Source: an uncultured Eubacteriales bacterium (GTDB lineage Bacteria; Bacillota; Clostridia; Oscillospirales; Acutalibacteraceae). Taken from it: a stretch of 64,000 nt of DNA. Numbering within the stretch: the first letter of the stretch is position 1; the number at the start of each line of letters is the position of its first letter. Position numbers and translations under genes: made by a program. Under the pieces are notes generated by a model that was not told the DNA's origin, searched no databases, and worked only from the letters and a program-made list of their open reading frames with translations. The DNA is taken from the NCBI GenBank assembly GCA_934457115.1, contig CAKSHI010000003.1, forward strand, positions 66,341 to 130,340. The letters are read 5' to 3'. Below, piece by piece: positions 47,418 through 56,934 of this stretch.

Positions 47418-48632
47418 ATGAAAATTCTTGTTATTAATGCGGGGAGTTCATCTCTTAAGTATCAACTTATCGATATGCAAGGTGAAAAGGTTCTTGCAAA
47501 GGGAAATTGTGAACGAATAGGTATAGACGGCGGAATTGTTGGATATAAAAATATATATGGTAAAGAAAAAGAATTAAATGTTGATATGAAGAATCACACT
47601 GAAGCATTTATGCAGGTAAAGAATCTTCTTTTAGACAAAGAAGTAGGGGTTATTAAGGACTTGAGTGAAGTATCTGCTATTGGTCATAGAATAGTACAAG
47701 GTGGGTCTCTATTTTGCAAGTCCGTTTTAATAGACGATGAAGTTATAAAAAAGATTGAAGAGCTTATACCTTTAGCACCTCTTCACAATGGGGCGCACGT
47801 GCAAGGAATAAAGGCTTGTTTTGATGTTTTTGGAAAAGATGTGCCGGAGGTTGCTGTGTTTGATACGGCATTTCACTGCACAATGCCAGAAAAGGCATAT
47901 ATGTATACCATACCATATGAATATTATGAGAAATATGGTATTAGAAGATATGGCTTTCACGGTACATCTCATCGCTATGTAAGCCATAGAGCAGCAGAAC
48001 TTATGGGAAAGGATATAAAGGATTTAAAGATTATTACTTGTCATTTGGGTAATGGATCATCTATAACTGCTATTGATGGCGGCAAGGTTATTGATACAAG
48101 TATGGGACTTACTCCTTTGGATGGCTTTATCATGGGTACAAGGACCGGCGCATTGGATCCTTCAGTAGTAACCTTTATTGCGGAAAAAGAAAATATGACA
48201 CCCTGCGAAATGAACGAGATGCTTAATAAAAAATCCGGGCTTTTGGGCATATCCGGGGTTTCAAGTGATGATAGAGACATAACAACTGCAGCAAAATGCG
48301 GAAATAAGAGAGCATGTTTAGCTCAAGAGATTTTTAGATACCAAGTTTTAAAATTCATTGGGAGCTATGTAGCAGCTCTTAACGGTTGCGACGCTATAGT
48401 GTTTACTGCAGGCCTTGGAGAAAATCAACCTTCGCATAGGGCGGCAATTTGCGAGAATTTATCTTATCTTGGAGTTGAAATAGATCCAAAATTGAACGAA
48501 GCTATGATAAGAGGTAAAGAGGGCAAAATCTCTACGGAAAATTCTAAGATTGATGTTTATGTAATACCAACCAATGAAGAGTTAGTTATTGCAAGAGATA
48601 CAAAGAAAATATTTGATGAAATTAAGAAGTAA
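47418..48632 (+). CDS. ackA: Acetate kinase
   Basis: 404 residues. VINAGSSSLKYQLID at the start, the acetate/phosphate-site blocks FDTAFHCTMPEKAYMY and RRYGFHGTSHRYVS, HLGNGSSITAIDGGK, and FTAGLGENQ near the end. Makes ATP from acetyl phosphate in fermentation. A strong TTAGGAGG site lies before the ATG. The partner pta is not in the window. Confidence 0.97.
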   Translation: MKILVINAGSSSLKYQLIDMQGEKVLAKGNCERIGIDGGIVGYKNIYGKEKELNVDMKNHTEAFMQVKNLLLDKEVGVIKDLSEVSAIGHRIVQGGSLFCKSVLIDDEVIKKIEELIPLAPLHNGAHVQGIKACFDVFGKDVPEVAVFDTAFHCTMPEKAYMYTIPYEYYEKYGIRRYGFHGTSHRYVSHRAAELMGKDIKDLKIITCHLGNGSSITAIDGGKVIDTSMGLTPLDGFIMGTRTGALDPSVVTFIAEKENMTPCEMNEMLNKKSGLLGISGVSSDDRDITTAAKCGNKRACLAQEIFRYQVLKFIGSYVAALNGCDAIVFTAGLGENQPSHRAAICENLSYLGVEIDPKLNEAMIRGKEGKISTENSKIDVYVIPTNEELVIARDTKKIFDEIKK

Positions 48633-48770
48633 AGTTAGGTATACTTTATGTATATAAATAATATTTTGGGCTTTAATAGATATCGAAAGTATTATGTGAA
48701 TGATGGGACATAGCGGATCGTAGAATTATTAAGGTTGTAAATTAAAAAAAGTTTAAGTGGAGTGAAAATT

Positions 48771-49847
48771 GTGTTTGATAAATTAGAATTAGTGGAAAAA
48801 AGGTACGATGATATAAATAATCGTCTATATGATCCGGCTGTGGTTTCAGATCAAGAGGCTTATCGTAATCTTATGAAAGAGTTCAAGAACCTAACTCCTA
48901 TAGTTGAAAAGTATAGGGAGTATAAAAAGGCGAAACAGACTGAAAAAGAATCAAAACAAATGTTGAGTGAAGGCGGTCTTGATAAAGAGTTTAAGGAAAT
49001 GGTTGAGCTTGAGCTTGACACTGCAAGAGATGATATTGCAAGGATTTCAGACGAGCTTAAGATTCTTCTTCTACCTAAGGACCCTAATGATGATAGAAAT
49101 GTAATCATCGAGATAAGAGGCGGAGCCGGCGGTGAGGAGGCTGCATTGTTTTCGGGAGTACTTTTTCGTATGTATTGTATGTATGCTGAAAAGAAAGGCT
49201 GGAAGACGGAAATTATTAACGCCAATGAAACTGAGCTTGGCGGATATAAGGAAATAAGTTTTATGGTAGACGGCGAGGGAGCATACTCAAGGCTTAAATT
49301 TGAAAGTGGTGTTCATAGAGTGCAAAGGGTTCCTGAGACTGAAACTCAAGGAAGAATACACACCTCAACAGTTACAGTAGCAGTTTTGCCGGAAGCTGAT
49401 GATGTAGAGATAGACATAAACCCTGCAGATTTACAAATTGATACCTATAGAGCCGGCGGAGCCGGCGGGCAACACGTCAATAAAACGGAGTCTGCTATTA
49501 GGATTACCCATATACCTACAGGAGTAGTAGTAGAGTGCCAGGACGAAAGAAGCCAGCATAAAAACAGAGATAAGGCAATGAAGGTTTTGAAGTCCAGACT
49601 TTTGGAGGCAAAGCAAGAGGAACATGATTCTGAAATTGCAGCACAAAGAAGGATACAAGTTGGTTCCGGCGACCGGTCTGAAAGGATTAGAACATATAAC
49701 TATCCTCAAGGAAGGCTTACTGACCATAGGATTGGGTTGACACTTTATCACTTGGAAGATAATTTAAATGGTGATATAGATGAAATTATAGATGCGCTTA
49801 TAACGGCTGACAGAGCGGCAAAACTCAACAATAGTATGGAACAATAG
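48771..49847 (+). CDS. prfA: Peptide chain release factor 1
   Basis: About 358 residues. The GGQ motif ([16 protein letters not shown], about residue 232) triggers peptide release; the codon-recognition region for UAA/UAG precedes it. The GTG at 48771 gives [11 protein letters not shown], the usual RF1 beginning, and has GGAG 8 nt upstream, so it was chosen over the GTG at 48762, which lies on the ribosome site. The usual hemK/prmC gene does not follow; ywlC does. Confidence 0.95.
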   Translation: MFDKLELVEKRYDDINNRLYDPAVVSDQEAYRNLMKEFKNLTPIVEKYREYKKAKQTEKESKQMLSEGGLDKEFKEMVELELDTARDDIARISDELKILLLPKDPNDDRNVIIEIRGGAGGEEAALFSGVLFRMYCMYAEKKGWKTEIINANETELGGYKEISFMVDGEGAYSRLKFESGVHRVQRVPETETQGRIHTSTVTVAVLPEADDVEIDINPADLQIDTYRAGGAGGQHVNKTESAIRITHIPTGVVVECQDERSQHKNRDKAMKVLKSRLLEAKQEEHDSEIAAQRRIQVGSGDRSERIRTYNYPQGRLTDHRIGLTLYHLEDNLNGDIDEIIDALITADRAAKLNNSMEQ

Positions 49848-49860
49848 ATGGTGATTAGAC

Positions 49861-50871
49861 TTGAATACTAAAAAATTAACGATTAATCAAGTAAAAGAGG
49901 CGGGTCAAATCCTTAAAAACGGCGGACTGGTCGCAATCCCAACCGAGACAGTATATGGGCTCGCTGCAGATGCGCTAAACGGAAAGGCTGTTGCTAATAT
50001 ATTTAAGGCTAAGGGTCGGCCTATGGATAATCCATTGATTGTCCATATTGCAAGTTTAGACCAGATTTGCGGTATAGTTTCATCATTCCCAACTAATGCA
50101 AAAAAGCTTGCAAAGGCATTTTGGCCGGGACCCCTTACAATTATAATGCCAAAGTCTGATAAAATTCCTTTTGAGGTTAGTGCAGGCCTTGATACGGTGG
50201 CAGTGAGATATCCTTCGCATAAGGTCGCTCAAGAGGTGATATTGGAGTCCGGCCCTCTTGCAGCACCGTCAGCTAATTTATCAGGGAGTCCAAGTCCTAC
50301 GACAGCTGAGCATGTATTAAAGGATTTAGATGGAAAAATAGATGCAGTTTTAGATGGGGGAAGTTGTGATGTGGGTCTTGAATCTACAGTTGTTACAGTA
50401 GTTACCGACCCACCAAGACTGTTAAGACCCGGCGGAATTACATTATCTCAACTTAAAGAGGTTTTAGGTGAGGTGGAAGTAGACCCTGCGGTACTTAATA
50501 AGATAGATTCTAATGAAAAAGTAAGTTCACCCGGGATGAAGTATAAACACTATGCACCAAAGGCAAAGGTTATACTTATTAAAGCATCTAAAGAAAAATA
50601 TATAGATTATATAAATAAGAACTGTGATGAACATACAGCGGCATTGTGTTATGATGATGATATTAAGAGTTTGAATTGTTTCTCTATCTCGTACGGCAGG
50701 GAGGATAACCAAATAGATCAAGCTAAAAATCTATTTGCAGCATTAAGAGAGTTTGACGATAAGAAGGATATAAAGATAATATATGCAAGGTGTCCTAACC
50801 CGGAGGGTATAGGTATGGCAGTGTATAATAGATTGATAAGAGCAGCGGGATTTGAGATGCTTAACCTATGA
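49861..50871 (+). CDS. ywlC: L-threonylcarbamoyladenylate synthase (YwlC/Sua5 type)
   Basis: 336 residues. N-terminal YrdC domain (GGLVAIPTETVYGLAADA, KAKGRPMDNPLIVHI, APSANLSGSPSPT, GLESTVVTV), a linker, and the C-terminal Sua5 domain (SPGMKYKHYAPKA, YNRLIRAAG). Makes threonylcarbamoyl-AMP for t6A37 in tRNA. TTG start 14 nt after prfA with GGTGAT upstream. Overlaps coaE by 4 nt. Confidence 0.94.
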   Translation: MNTKKLTINQVKEAGQILKNGGLVAIPTETVYGLAADALNGKAVANIFKAKGRPMDNPLIVHIASLDQICGIVSSFPTNAKKLAKAFWPGPLTIIMPKSDKIPFEVSAGLDTVAVRYPSHKVAQEVILESGPLAAPSANLSGSPSPTTAEHVLKDLDGKIDAVLDGGSCDVGLESTVVTVVTDPPRLLRPGGITLSQLKEVLGEVEVDPAVLNKIDSNEKVSSPGMKYKHYAPKAKVILIKASKEKYIDYINKNCDEHTAALCYDDDIKSLNCFSISYGREDNQIDQAKNLFAALREFDDKKDIKIIYARCPNPEGIGMAVYNRLIRAAGFEMLNL

Positions 50872-51485
50872 GCAAGACTGTTATAGTTGGAATAACGGGT
50901 CAAACAGGTGCGGGCAAATCCACTCTTGCAAAAATACTAAGTAAAAGCGACATACCTATTATAGATGCCGACATAGAGGCTAAGGAAGTTTTAAAAAAGG
51001 ATAAAAGTCTAATACCTCTTTTAAAGCAGGAGTTTGGAAGTGATATAACAAATTCAAACGGCATCCTTGATAGAAAACTCTTGGCGTCGAGGGCTTTCGC
51101 TTCAGATGAAAATACAAAGAAGCTAAACAATATAATGCTTCCGTCTATAATATCAGATATTAAGAATAAAATAGAGCTTTTTAGAAAATCCAAGGAAAAT
51201 ATTATTGCGATAGATGCACCACTTCTTTTTGAAAGTGGATTGGATGAAGTTTGCAATATAATTATTTCAGTTACTGCCGGATGTGCTACAAGGTTAGACA
51301 GGATAATTAAACGAGATAATATTACAATAGATTTAGCCAAAAAAAGAATTAGCGCTCAAAAGTCTGAAAAATACTATAAGGATAAGTCTGATATTATTTT
51401 AAATGGGGGATTAAGTTTAGATAGATTTGAACATGAAGCCGAAAAGATAATATATCAAATTAGGAAGAAGGCCTATAGTGAGTAA
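50868..51485 (+). CDS. coaE: Dephospho-CoA kinase
   Basis: 205 residues. P-loop GITGQTGAGKSTLAKIL, IIDADIEAKEVL with the catalytic Asp, and DAPLLFESGLDEVCNIII. Phosphorylates dephospho-CoA, the last step of CoA synthesis. Starts at an ATGA overlap with ywlC and overlaps the next gene by 8 nt. Confidence 0.94.
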   Translation: MSKTVIVGITGQTGAGKSTLAKILSKSDIPIIDADIEAKEVLKKDKSLIPLLKQEFGSDITNSNGILDRKLLASRAFASDENTKKLNNIMLPSIISDIKNKIELFRKSKENIIAIDAPLLFESGLDEVCNIIISVTAGCATRLDRIIKRDNITIDLAKKRISAQKSEKYYKDKSDIILNGGLSLDRFEHEAEKIIYQIRKKAYSE

Positions 51486-52053
51486 GAAAAAAGTTAGGGT
51501 AATGATTATTGTATTATTAATGACAGGCCTGTCCCTATTAGTACTATTGGTTGTCAGCTCGGGCTGCACACAAAAGTATCTAATGAAAAAAGTATACAAG
51601 TTGGAGTATCAGCAATATGTGCATCAAGCTGCGAAAAAGTACAATGTAGAAGAAGCCTTAGTATATGCGGTGATAAAAAGTGAAAGTAATTTTACAGTGC
51701 GTGCTGAATCAAGGGCGGGAGCTAAAGGACTTATGCAGCTTATGCCGGATACGTTTACTTGGCTGCAGCGATATACTGATGATGAGTATATGGATGAGAC
51801 ATATCTTGCAGACCCAAAAATAAATATTGATTACGGGACTCATTTGTTGTCTATCTTATTAAATAAGTATGATTGTGACGAAGTAGCCATAAGTGCATAT
51901 AATGCAGGCATGGGTACAGTAGATAGATGGCTTTTGGATCAGGATTGTTCTTATGATGGAAAAACTCTTTCATATATCCCGTACCCGGAAACCAGGTTTT
52001 ATGTAGATGAGGTCATATATAATAGAAAAATATATAGAAATTTGTATTTTTAG
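51478..52053 (+). CDS. Lytic transglycosylase (SLT family), membrane-tethered
   Basis: 191 residues. One hydrophobic segment at about residues 8-28 ending in VVSSGC, so a signal anchor or lipoprotein. The soluble part is a goose-type/SLT fold: AVIKSESNFTVRAESRAGA with the catalytic Glu, KGLMQLMPDT, and AISAYNAGMGTVDRWL. Cleaves glycan strands to 1,6-anhydro ends. GTG start inside the coaE end, as in other Bacillota where this pair is linked. Confidence 0.92.
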   Translation: MSKKKVRVMIIVLLMTGLSLLVLLVVSSGCTQKYLMKKVYKLEYQQYVHQAAKKYNVEEALVYAVIKSESNFTVRAESRAGAKGLMQLMPDTFTWLQRYTDDEYMDETYLADPKINIDYGTHLLSILLNKYDCDEVAISAYNAGMGTVDRWLLDQDCSYDGKTLSYIPYPETRFYVDEVIYNRKIYRNLYF

Positions 52054-52071
52054 AAAGTGAGGAAATTGAAT

Positions 52072-53481
52072 ATGCAAGAAATTAAAGAAGAAAAGTCTCA
52101 GGCTGAAAAACTTAGAGAAGAGCTATTGATGAAAAAGCAAAATGGCATTCTAAAAGTAAGCGATGAGGATGTAAAAAAAGCAGATGAATTTTGTGAAGGA
52201 TACAAGGATTTTTTAAATAGGGCTAAAACTGAAAGAGAATTTATAAAGGAATCTCTTGCACTTGCAAAGGAAAAAGGATTTGTAGAATTCGATTATTCCA
52301 AAAACTATCAAGCAGGAGACAAGGTCTATTATAATAATAGAAATAAAGCCTTAGTTTTAGCAGTTATAGGCCGAAACGGAAGTAAAAACGGTATAAAAAT
52401 GGCTGCAGCCCATGTTGATTCGCCGAGAGTAGACTTAAAACCAAATCCACTTTATGAGGATAACGGCTTGGCATTTTTCAAAACCCATTATTACGGTGGA
52501 ATTAAAAAATATCAATGGACAGCTATTCCGCTTTCGCTCCATGGTAAAGTAATTAAGAAGGATGGAACTTCTATAGAAATAAGGCTTGGAGAAGATATAG
52601 GTGATCCCTGTTTTTGTATAACGGACCTTTTGCCGCATTTAGCAAAAGAACAAATGAAAAAGACTATGTTAGAGAGTTTTACGGGTGAGGATTTAAATAT
52701 TTTAATAGGCAGTCGCCCGTTTAAAGACGATGAGGCTTCAGGAGCAGTAAAACTTAATATAATGAGGTTGCTAAATGAAAAGTATGGCATTATTGAATCA
52801 GACTTTTTATCAGCTGAACTTGAGTTAGTTCCTGCGTTTAAGTCGAGTGATATAGGTTTTGACAGAAGTATGATAGGCGCCTATGGTCAAGATGATAGAG
52901 TTTGTGCATATACAGCATTGAGGGCTATATTGGATTGTGAAGATCCAAGAAGCACTGTTATGACTATCCTAGCTGACAAAGAAGAGGTTGGAAGTGACGG
53001 CAATACCGGAATGCATTCATCCTTCTTTAGATACTTTATAGCAGATTTAGCTAAGATGGACGGCTTAGAAGGAAGACACGTATTATCAAAATCTAAGTGT
53101 TTGTCAGCAGACGTAAATGCGGCTTTTGATCCAAACTATGCAAGTGTATATGAATCAATGAACAGCAGCTTTATAAATAACGGCGTTGTGATAACTAAGT
53201 ATACGGGAAGTGGCGGAAAATACGATACATCAGACGCATCAGCTGAATTTATGGGCGAGATAAGAAAGATGCTTGATGAAAATAATATACTTTGGCAACC
53301 GGGAGAATTAGGTAAAGTAGATGGCGGCGGCGGCGGAACTGTTGCTAAGTTTATAGCAAACCTAAATGTTGACGTTGTTGATTTGGGAGTACCCGTACTT
53401 TCTATGCATTCCCCATTTGAGGTTGTCTCAAAAGTAGACACATATATGGCTTACATGACATTTAAAAACTTCTTATTCTAA
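52072..53481 (+). CDS. M18-family zinc aminopeptidase
   Basis: About 469 residues. Zinc-ligand and catalytic motifs in order: AAHVDSPRVDLKP, GAYGQDDRVCAYTAL, DKEEVGSDGNTGMHS, and SMHSPFE. Removes N-terminal residues, usually acidic or neutral, from peptides in the cytoplasm. ATG 52072 has GTGAGGA 8 nt upstream; the GTG at 52057 has none. Last gene of the ackA-side cluster before a strong terminator. Confidence 0.93.
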   Translation: MQEIKEEKSQAEKLREELLMKKQNGILKVSDEDVKKADEFCEGYKDFLNRAKTEREFIKESLALAKEKGFVEFDYSKNYQAGDKVYYNNRNKALVLAVIGRNGSKNGIKMAAAHVDSPRVDLKPNPLYEDNGLAFFKTHYYGGIKKYQWTAIPLSLHGKVIKKDGTSIEIRLGEDIGDPCFCITDLLPHLAKEQMKKTMLESFTGEDLNILIGSRPFKDDEASGAVKLNIMRLLNEKYGIIESDFLSAELELVPAFKSSDIGFDRSMIGAYGQDDRVCAYTALRAILDCEDPRSTVMTILADKEEVGSDGNTGMHSSFFRYFIADLAKMDGLEGRHVLSKSKCLSADVNAAFDPNYASVYESMNSSFINNGVVITKYTGSGGKYDTSDASAEFMGEIRKMLDENNILWQPGELGKVDGGGGGTVAKFIANLNVDVVDLGVPVLSMHSPFEVVSKVDTYMAYMTFKNFLF

Positions 53482-53486
53482 AAAAT

Positions 53487-53518
53487 AAACTGCACTCAAG
53501 ATTTCTTGAGTGCAGTTT
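53487..53518 (+). terminator. Terminator after the M18 aminopeptidase gene
   Basis: AAACTGCACTCAAG-ATTT-CTTGAGTGCAGTTT is a 14-bp stem followed by TT and A. Confidence 0.9.
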
Positions 53519-53586
53519 TTAGTTTAATTATATAAAGTTATATATAAAATCAAAAAAATTCAACGTGAAAAAAGCTCAAAATATGT

Positions 53587-53592
53587 TATAAT
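53587..53592 (+). promoter_or_regulatory. Probable -10 element of the orphan gene
   Basis: TATAAT with a weak upstream GTGAAA at a 16-nt spacing; ribosome site GGGGGG at 53611-53616. Confidence 0.4.
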
Positions 53593-53625
53593 AAGATTTA
53601 GGATAGTATTGGGGGGATTTGTATT

Positions 53626-54717
53626 ATGCAATATACCAGCCGCGAGTTAAGAAAGAATAAAAAGAAATATAAAAAGATGAGCCAAGAAGAAAAATTGAAG
53701 ATGTCTCATGATTTTGAAATAATTAACAGTATGGATTTAATTGATGTGTCAAAGCTAAATAGTTTTGCTATAAATAAATATATTAATGTTAGCAAGATGT
53801 ATGCCGGCTTAGGCTATAAAGGCCGATTTCTTAATGTTTTAAATGAGCTGAATTTTGTTGCCGATTGCAGAAAAGTTATGCAAGAAAATGGTTATGGTTA
53901 TGTACCAGAAGATGAGAAATATATGAAATATTTAGAAAATAAGGCTAAATTCGATGAAAATCGTTCAGATGATATACAGGTTGAGGATATGTATGTGAAT
54001 CCGGAACAGGATTTGAATGTTTCAATGGATAAGAAAGAAAAGGGATATGACAAGGACTGGACAGAGGAAGCAAAATTTGGTGAAAAAGTCCCGGAAGAAT
54101 GTAGATTGTTTGATGTAACTGATCCGGAAGGATTAAGACAGTATAAACCTGCAACTTTATATAAGGCACCTGTGCTGGGTGGAAATAGATTGGGTAAAAT
54201 TAAGTTTACAACTTGTGTGAAATCTTCTAGATTGGGAAAATTGTTTGGTTTTGCAGCAAGTGACCAACAATCTGCTATGAGTCTGGAATATACAGAGTGG
54301 GTTGGTCGTATGAATCGTGAGAAATGTTGCAGTAGAGTTAGGATTGCTGTTTCAATGAAAAAGGATGATAAGGGTAAAATCCATTACGAAATGCCGATGT
54401 ATGGAGAGTATGACGGTCCGGATTCAGAAAAAACTGAGACTGAAGTGACACCTAATACAGCGTATGGTATATTGAGAAGTATGTCGCAATATATGAGGGA
54501 AAACCCGGAGGGAAGTCGTTTAGGACATTTCAAGAATACTCATGATTTTGTTAAAAGTGTTACGGGACGTTCATATGAAACTGCATGTATTGTAGAAGAC
54601 CGAACTAAGTTGAAAAGTGTAGCCAAATTACATAATTCATATAATGCAGGAAGTGCTGCTAATAAAATAAGAAGTTGGAAATTAAATTTAGCTAAGGAAC
54701 AAAAAGCAAAAGCTTAA
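53626..54717 (+). CDS. Hypothetical protein, 363 residues
   Basis: No family recognised. No signal peptide or membrane segment. Strongly charged: a basic N-terminus (about 1-30, RKNKKKYKKMSQEEK), an acidic middle (about 110-165), and a basic C-terminus ending in KEQKAKA. A region at about 180-240 (GGNRLGKIKFTT, SSRLGKLFGFAASD) looks folded. An ATG with a GGGGGG ribosome site and flanking terminators make it an independent gene. Codon use is like its neighbours. A cytoplasmic nucleic-acid- or protein-binding role would fit the charge, but that is a guess. Confidence 0.7.
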   Translation: MQYTSRELRKNKKKYKKMSQEEKLKMSHDFEIINSMDLIDVSKLNSFAINKYINVSKMYAGLGYKGRFLNVLNELNFVADCRKVMQENGYGYVPEDEKYMKYLENKAKFDENRSDDIQVEDMYVNPEQDLNVSMDKKEKGYDKDWTEEAKFGEKVPEECRLFDVTDPEGLRQYKPATLYKAPVLGGNRLGKIKFTTCVKSSRLGKLFGFAASDQQSAMSLEYTEWVGRMNREKCCSRVRIAVSMKKDDKGKIHYEMPMYGEYDGPDSEKTETEVTPNTAYGILRSMSQYMRENPEGSRLGHFKNTHDFVKSVTGRSYETACIVEDRTKLKSVAKLHNSYNAGSAANKIRSWKLNLAKEQKAKA

Positions 54718-54737
54718 TATTAATGATAAAATATATT

Positions 54738-54780
54738 AAACTCCTATGATTATTAGAAATACTTATAATCATAGGAGTTT
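54738..54780. terminator. Bidirectional terminator between orphan gene and argS
   Basis: A 16-bp perfect stem (54738-54753 / 54765-54780, AAACTCCTATGATTAT and complement), followed by ATTGTTT. Confidence 0.85.
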
Positions 54781-54790
54781 ATTGTTTACT

Positions 54791-56485
54791 CTACATAGAT
54801 TCAGGTGCGGAAACCTTAAACATGGAAAGTAGGTTGTTTATAGCGATTTTAACTGCTAAGCAAAGATTAATTCTTGCATACATTAATCCTTCATCGTCAC
54901 ATTTTACCCTGCAGCTTGAATAAAACTTATGGAATAAAGTCGCTAAGTCGATAGCGTATTTTGTCATGTTAGCAGGATTATAGCTTTTAGCTGAATTTAT
55001 AATTTCATTTGTATAAAGAGCCAAATGCATAATTAAATCTTTTTCTTCTTTTGAGGATAGAAGTTTTAAATCTATATCATTGATATCCTTTGGAGAGATA
55101 CCTTCCTTTTTAAGATTTCTTAAAATACTGCAAATTCTTGCGTGGGCATATTGTACGTAATATACCGGGTTTTGGGAGTCCTGCTTTATTGCAAGATCTA
55201 TATCAAAATCCATTTGTGTGTTAGGCTCACGCATATTAAAGAAAAATCTTGCTGCATCTACTGGTACTTCATCTAATAAATCTGAAAGTTGGATAGCTTT
55301 GCCTGTTCTCTTGCTCATTTTAACTACTTCACCGTTTTGTACAAGCTTTACAAGCTGCATTAAAACAACGTCAAATTTGGAGGCATCTAAACCTAAGGCT
55401 TGTATAGCACCCTTCATTCTTGCAACATGGCCGTGATGGTCAGCTCCCCAAACGTCTATGCATCTATCAAAGCCACGGGTTAAAAATTTGTTTCTATGAT
55501 ATGCAATGTCGGCTGCAAAGTATGTAGGAATGCCGTTGTTTCGTATTAGAACATCATCTTTTTCGGCACCAAAATTTGTAGCCTTATACCAAGTAGCACC
55601 GTCCTTTTCATAGGTAAGGCCTTTGTCTTTTAGTATATTGATAGTTTCAAGTACTTCGCCGTTTGCATGCAATGTGCTTTCGTGGAACCAGTTGTCATAT
55701 ACAATCCTATATTTCTCCATGTCCTTTTTCATTTTAGAAATATTAAGTGGAAGTGCAAAGTCAACTAGAGCCTTTCGCCTTTCTGCCTCCGGCTTGTCAA
55801 GATAGGAGTCGCCATACTGCTTACAAAATAAAGATGCAAGATCCTTGATATCTTCACCGTGATAGCTGTCTTCAGGTAGGGGGACATTTTCCTCACCCTT
55901 AAATATTTGTTGATATCTTATATCCAAAGAAAGTGCAAATTTTTCTATTTGGTTGCCGGCATCGTTTATATAGAATTCTCTATATGTATCAAAACCTGCA
56001 GTTTCTAATACGGAAGCCAAACAGTCCCCTAAAGCTCCACCTCGTGCATTTCCCATATGCATAGGTCCTGTGGGGTTGGCAGACACGAATTCTACCATGA
56101 CTTTTTGTCCTTTGCCGTAATTCGATTTACCATAATCACTGCCTAGTTTTGCGATATCCTTTAATACTTCAATATAAAAAGTATCATCTAGGAAAAAGTT
56201 TATAAATCCCGGACCTGCAATTTCATATTTTTTAAACATAGACCCCGTTAGATCTATGTTTTCACAAATAGATTGAGCTATTTTTATGGGTGCAGTTCTA
56301 AAAACCTTTGCAGAAACCATTGCAATATTTGTTGCGAAATCTCCATGGGATTTGTCTTGTGGCATTTCTATTACAAATTCGGGAATATCCGCTTTTGGTA
56401 AGGTATTTGCATCGATAGCAGCAGATACTGCTTGTTTAATAATTTTTTTTAAATTGTCAGTTGCTTGCAACACTATTTTTGACAT
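54791..56485 (-). CDS. argS: Arginine--tRNA ligase
   Basis: 564 residues. Class I synthetase: N-terminal tRNA-recognition domain, SANPTGPMHMGNARGG (HIGH variant at about 143-146), and KMSKRTGK near 389, then the DALR anticodon domain. The start lies within the end of the DUF1934 gene (29-nt overlap); AAGGGGC is about 12 nt upstream, a little far. Last gene of ddl-murI-ywiB-argS. Confidence 0.96.
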   Translation of the reverse strand: MSKIVLQATDNLKKIIKQAVSAAIDANTLPKADIPEFVIEMPQDKSHGDFATNIAMVSAKVFRTAPIKIAQSICENIDLTGSMFKKYEIAGPGFINFFLDDTFYIEVLKDIAKLGSDYGKSNYGKGQKVMVEFVSANPTGPMHMGNARGGALGDCLASVLETAGFDTYREFYINDAGNQIEKFALSLDIRYQQIFKGEENVPLPEDSYHGEDIKDLASLFCKQYGDSYLDKPEAERRKALVDFALPLNISKMKKDMEKYRIVYDNWFHESTLHANGEVLETINILKDKGLTYEKDGATWYKATNFGAEKDDVLIRNNGIPTYFAADIAYHRNKFLTRGFDRCIDVWGADHHGHVARMKGAIQALGLDASKFDVVLMQLVKLVQNGEVVKMSKRTGKAIQLSDLLDEVPVDAARFFFNMREPNTQMDFDIDLAIKQDSQNPVYYVQYAHARICSILRNLKKEGISPKDINDIDLKLLSSKEEKDLIMHLALYTNEIINSAKSYNPANMTKYAIDLATLFHKFYSSCRVKCDDEGLMYARINLCLAVKIAINNLLSMFKVSAPESM

Positions 56486-56921
56486 CTTTATTACTTGCCC
56501 CTTTTCTTATTTTAATAAATATATGGTGAAGACTGGAAAGATCTGAATTAATATCAAGAGAATAATCTATTTTCAAGGTTCCTCCATCTTCGTTCAAGGA
56601 TGAGGAAATGCGAGAGGTTGAGATACCTACAATTAAATTACCTACTTCAGTTGCATATAGACTTTGATGGCGCTTGTCCTTTTCGAGTATAAGCCTTGTA
56701 CTGGTATTGCCTGATTTAGTTAGCGTAACTTTACTTTCGCCATCTACTTTCAAGGTTGAGGTTGTCTTTTTTGATATATCGTCTTCATCGTATTCATCAT
56801 ATATTATATAGTACTTATTGTTTTTGTTGACGTAAGAACATGATGTTTGTAATTCGATTTTTTCCTCTTCACCGTTAATCGTTTGGATTCCTACTATGTC
56901 TATTAAATATGGTTTTTCCAA
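56457..56921 (-). CDS. DUF1934/YwiB-like beta-barrel protein
   Basis: 154 residues. The pattern of a small lipocalin-like barrel is visible: IVGIQTINGEEEKIELQT, YYIIYDEYDEDD, STLKVDGESKVTLTKSG, LIVGISTSRI and LKIDYSLDIN. Members of DUF1934 stand next to argS in many Bacillota, as ywiB does in B. subtilis; the function is unknown. It overlaps argS by 29 nt, longer than most overlaps here. Confidence 0.8.
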   Translation of the reverse strand: MEKPYLIDIVGIQTINGEEEKIELQTSCSYVNKNNKYYIIYDEYDEDDISKKTTSTLKVDGESKVTLTKSGNTSTRLILEKDKRHQSLYATEVGNLIVGISTSRISSSLNEDGGTLKIDYSLDINSDLSSLHHIFIKIRKGASNKDVKNSVASN

Positions 56922-56934
56922 ATTATCATTCCTT

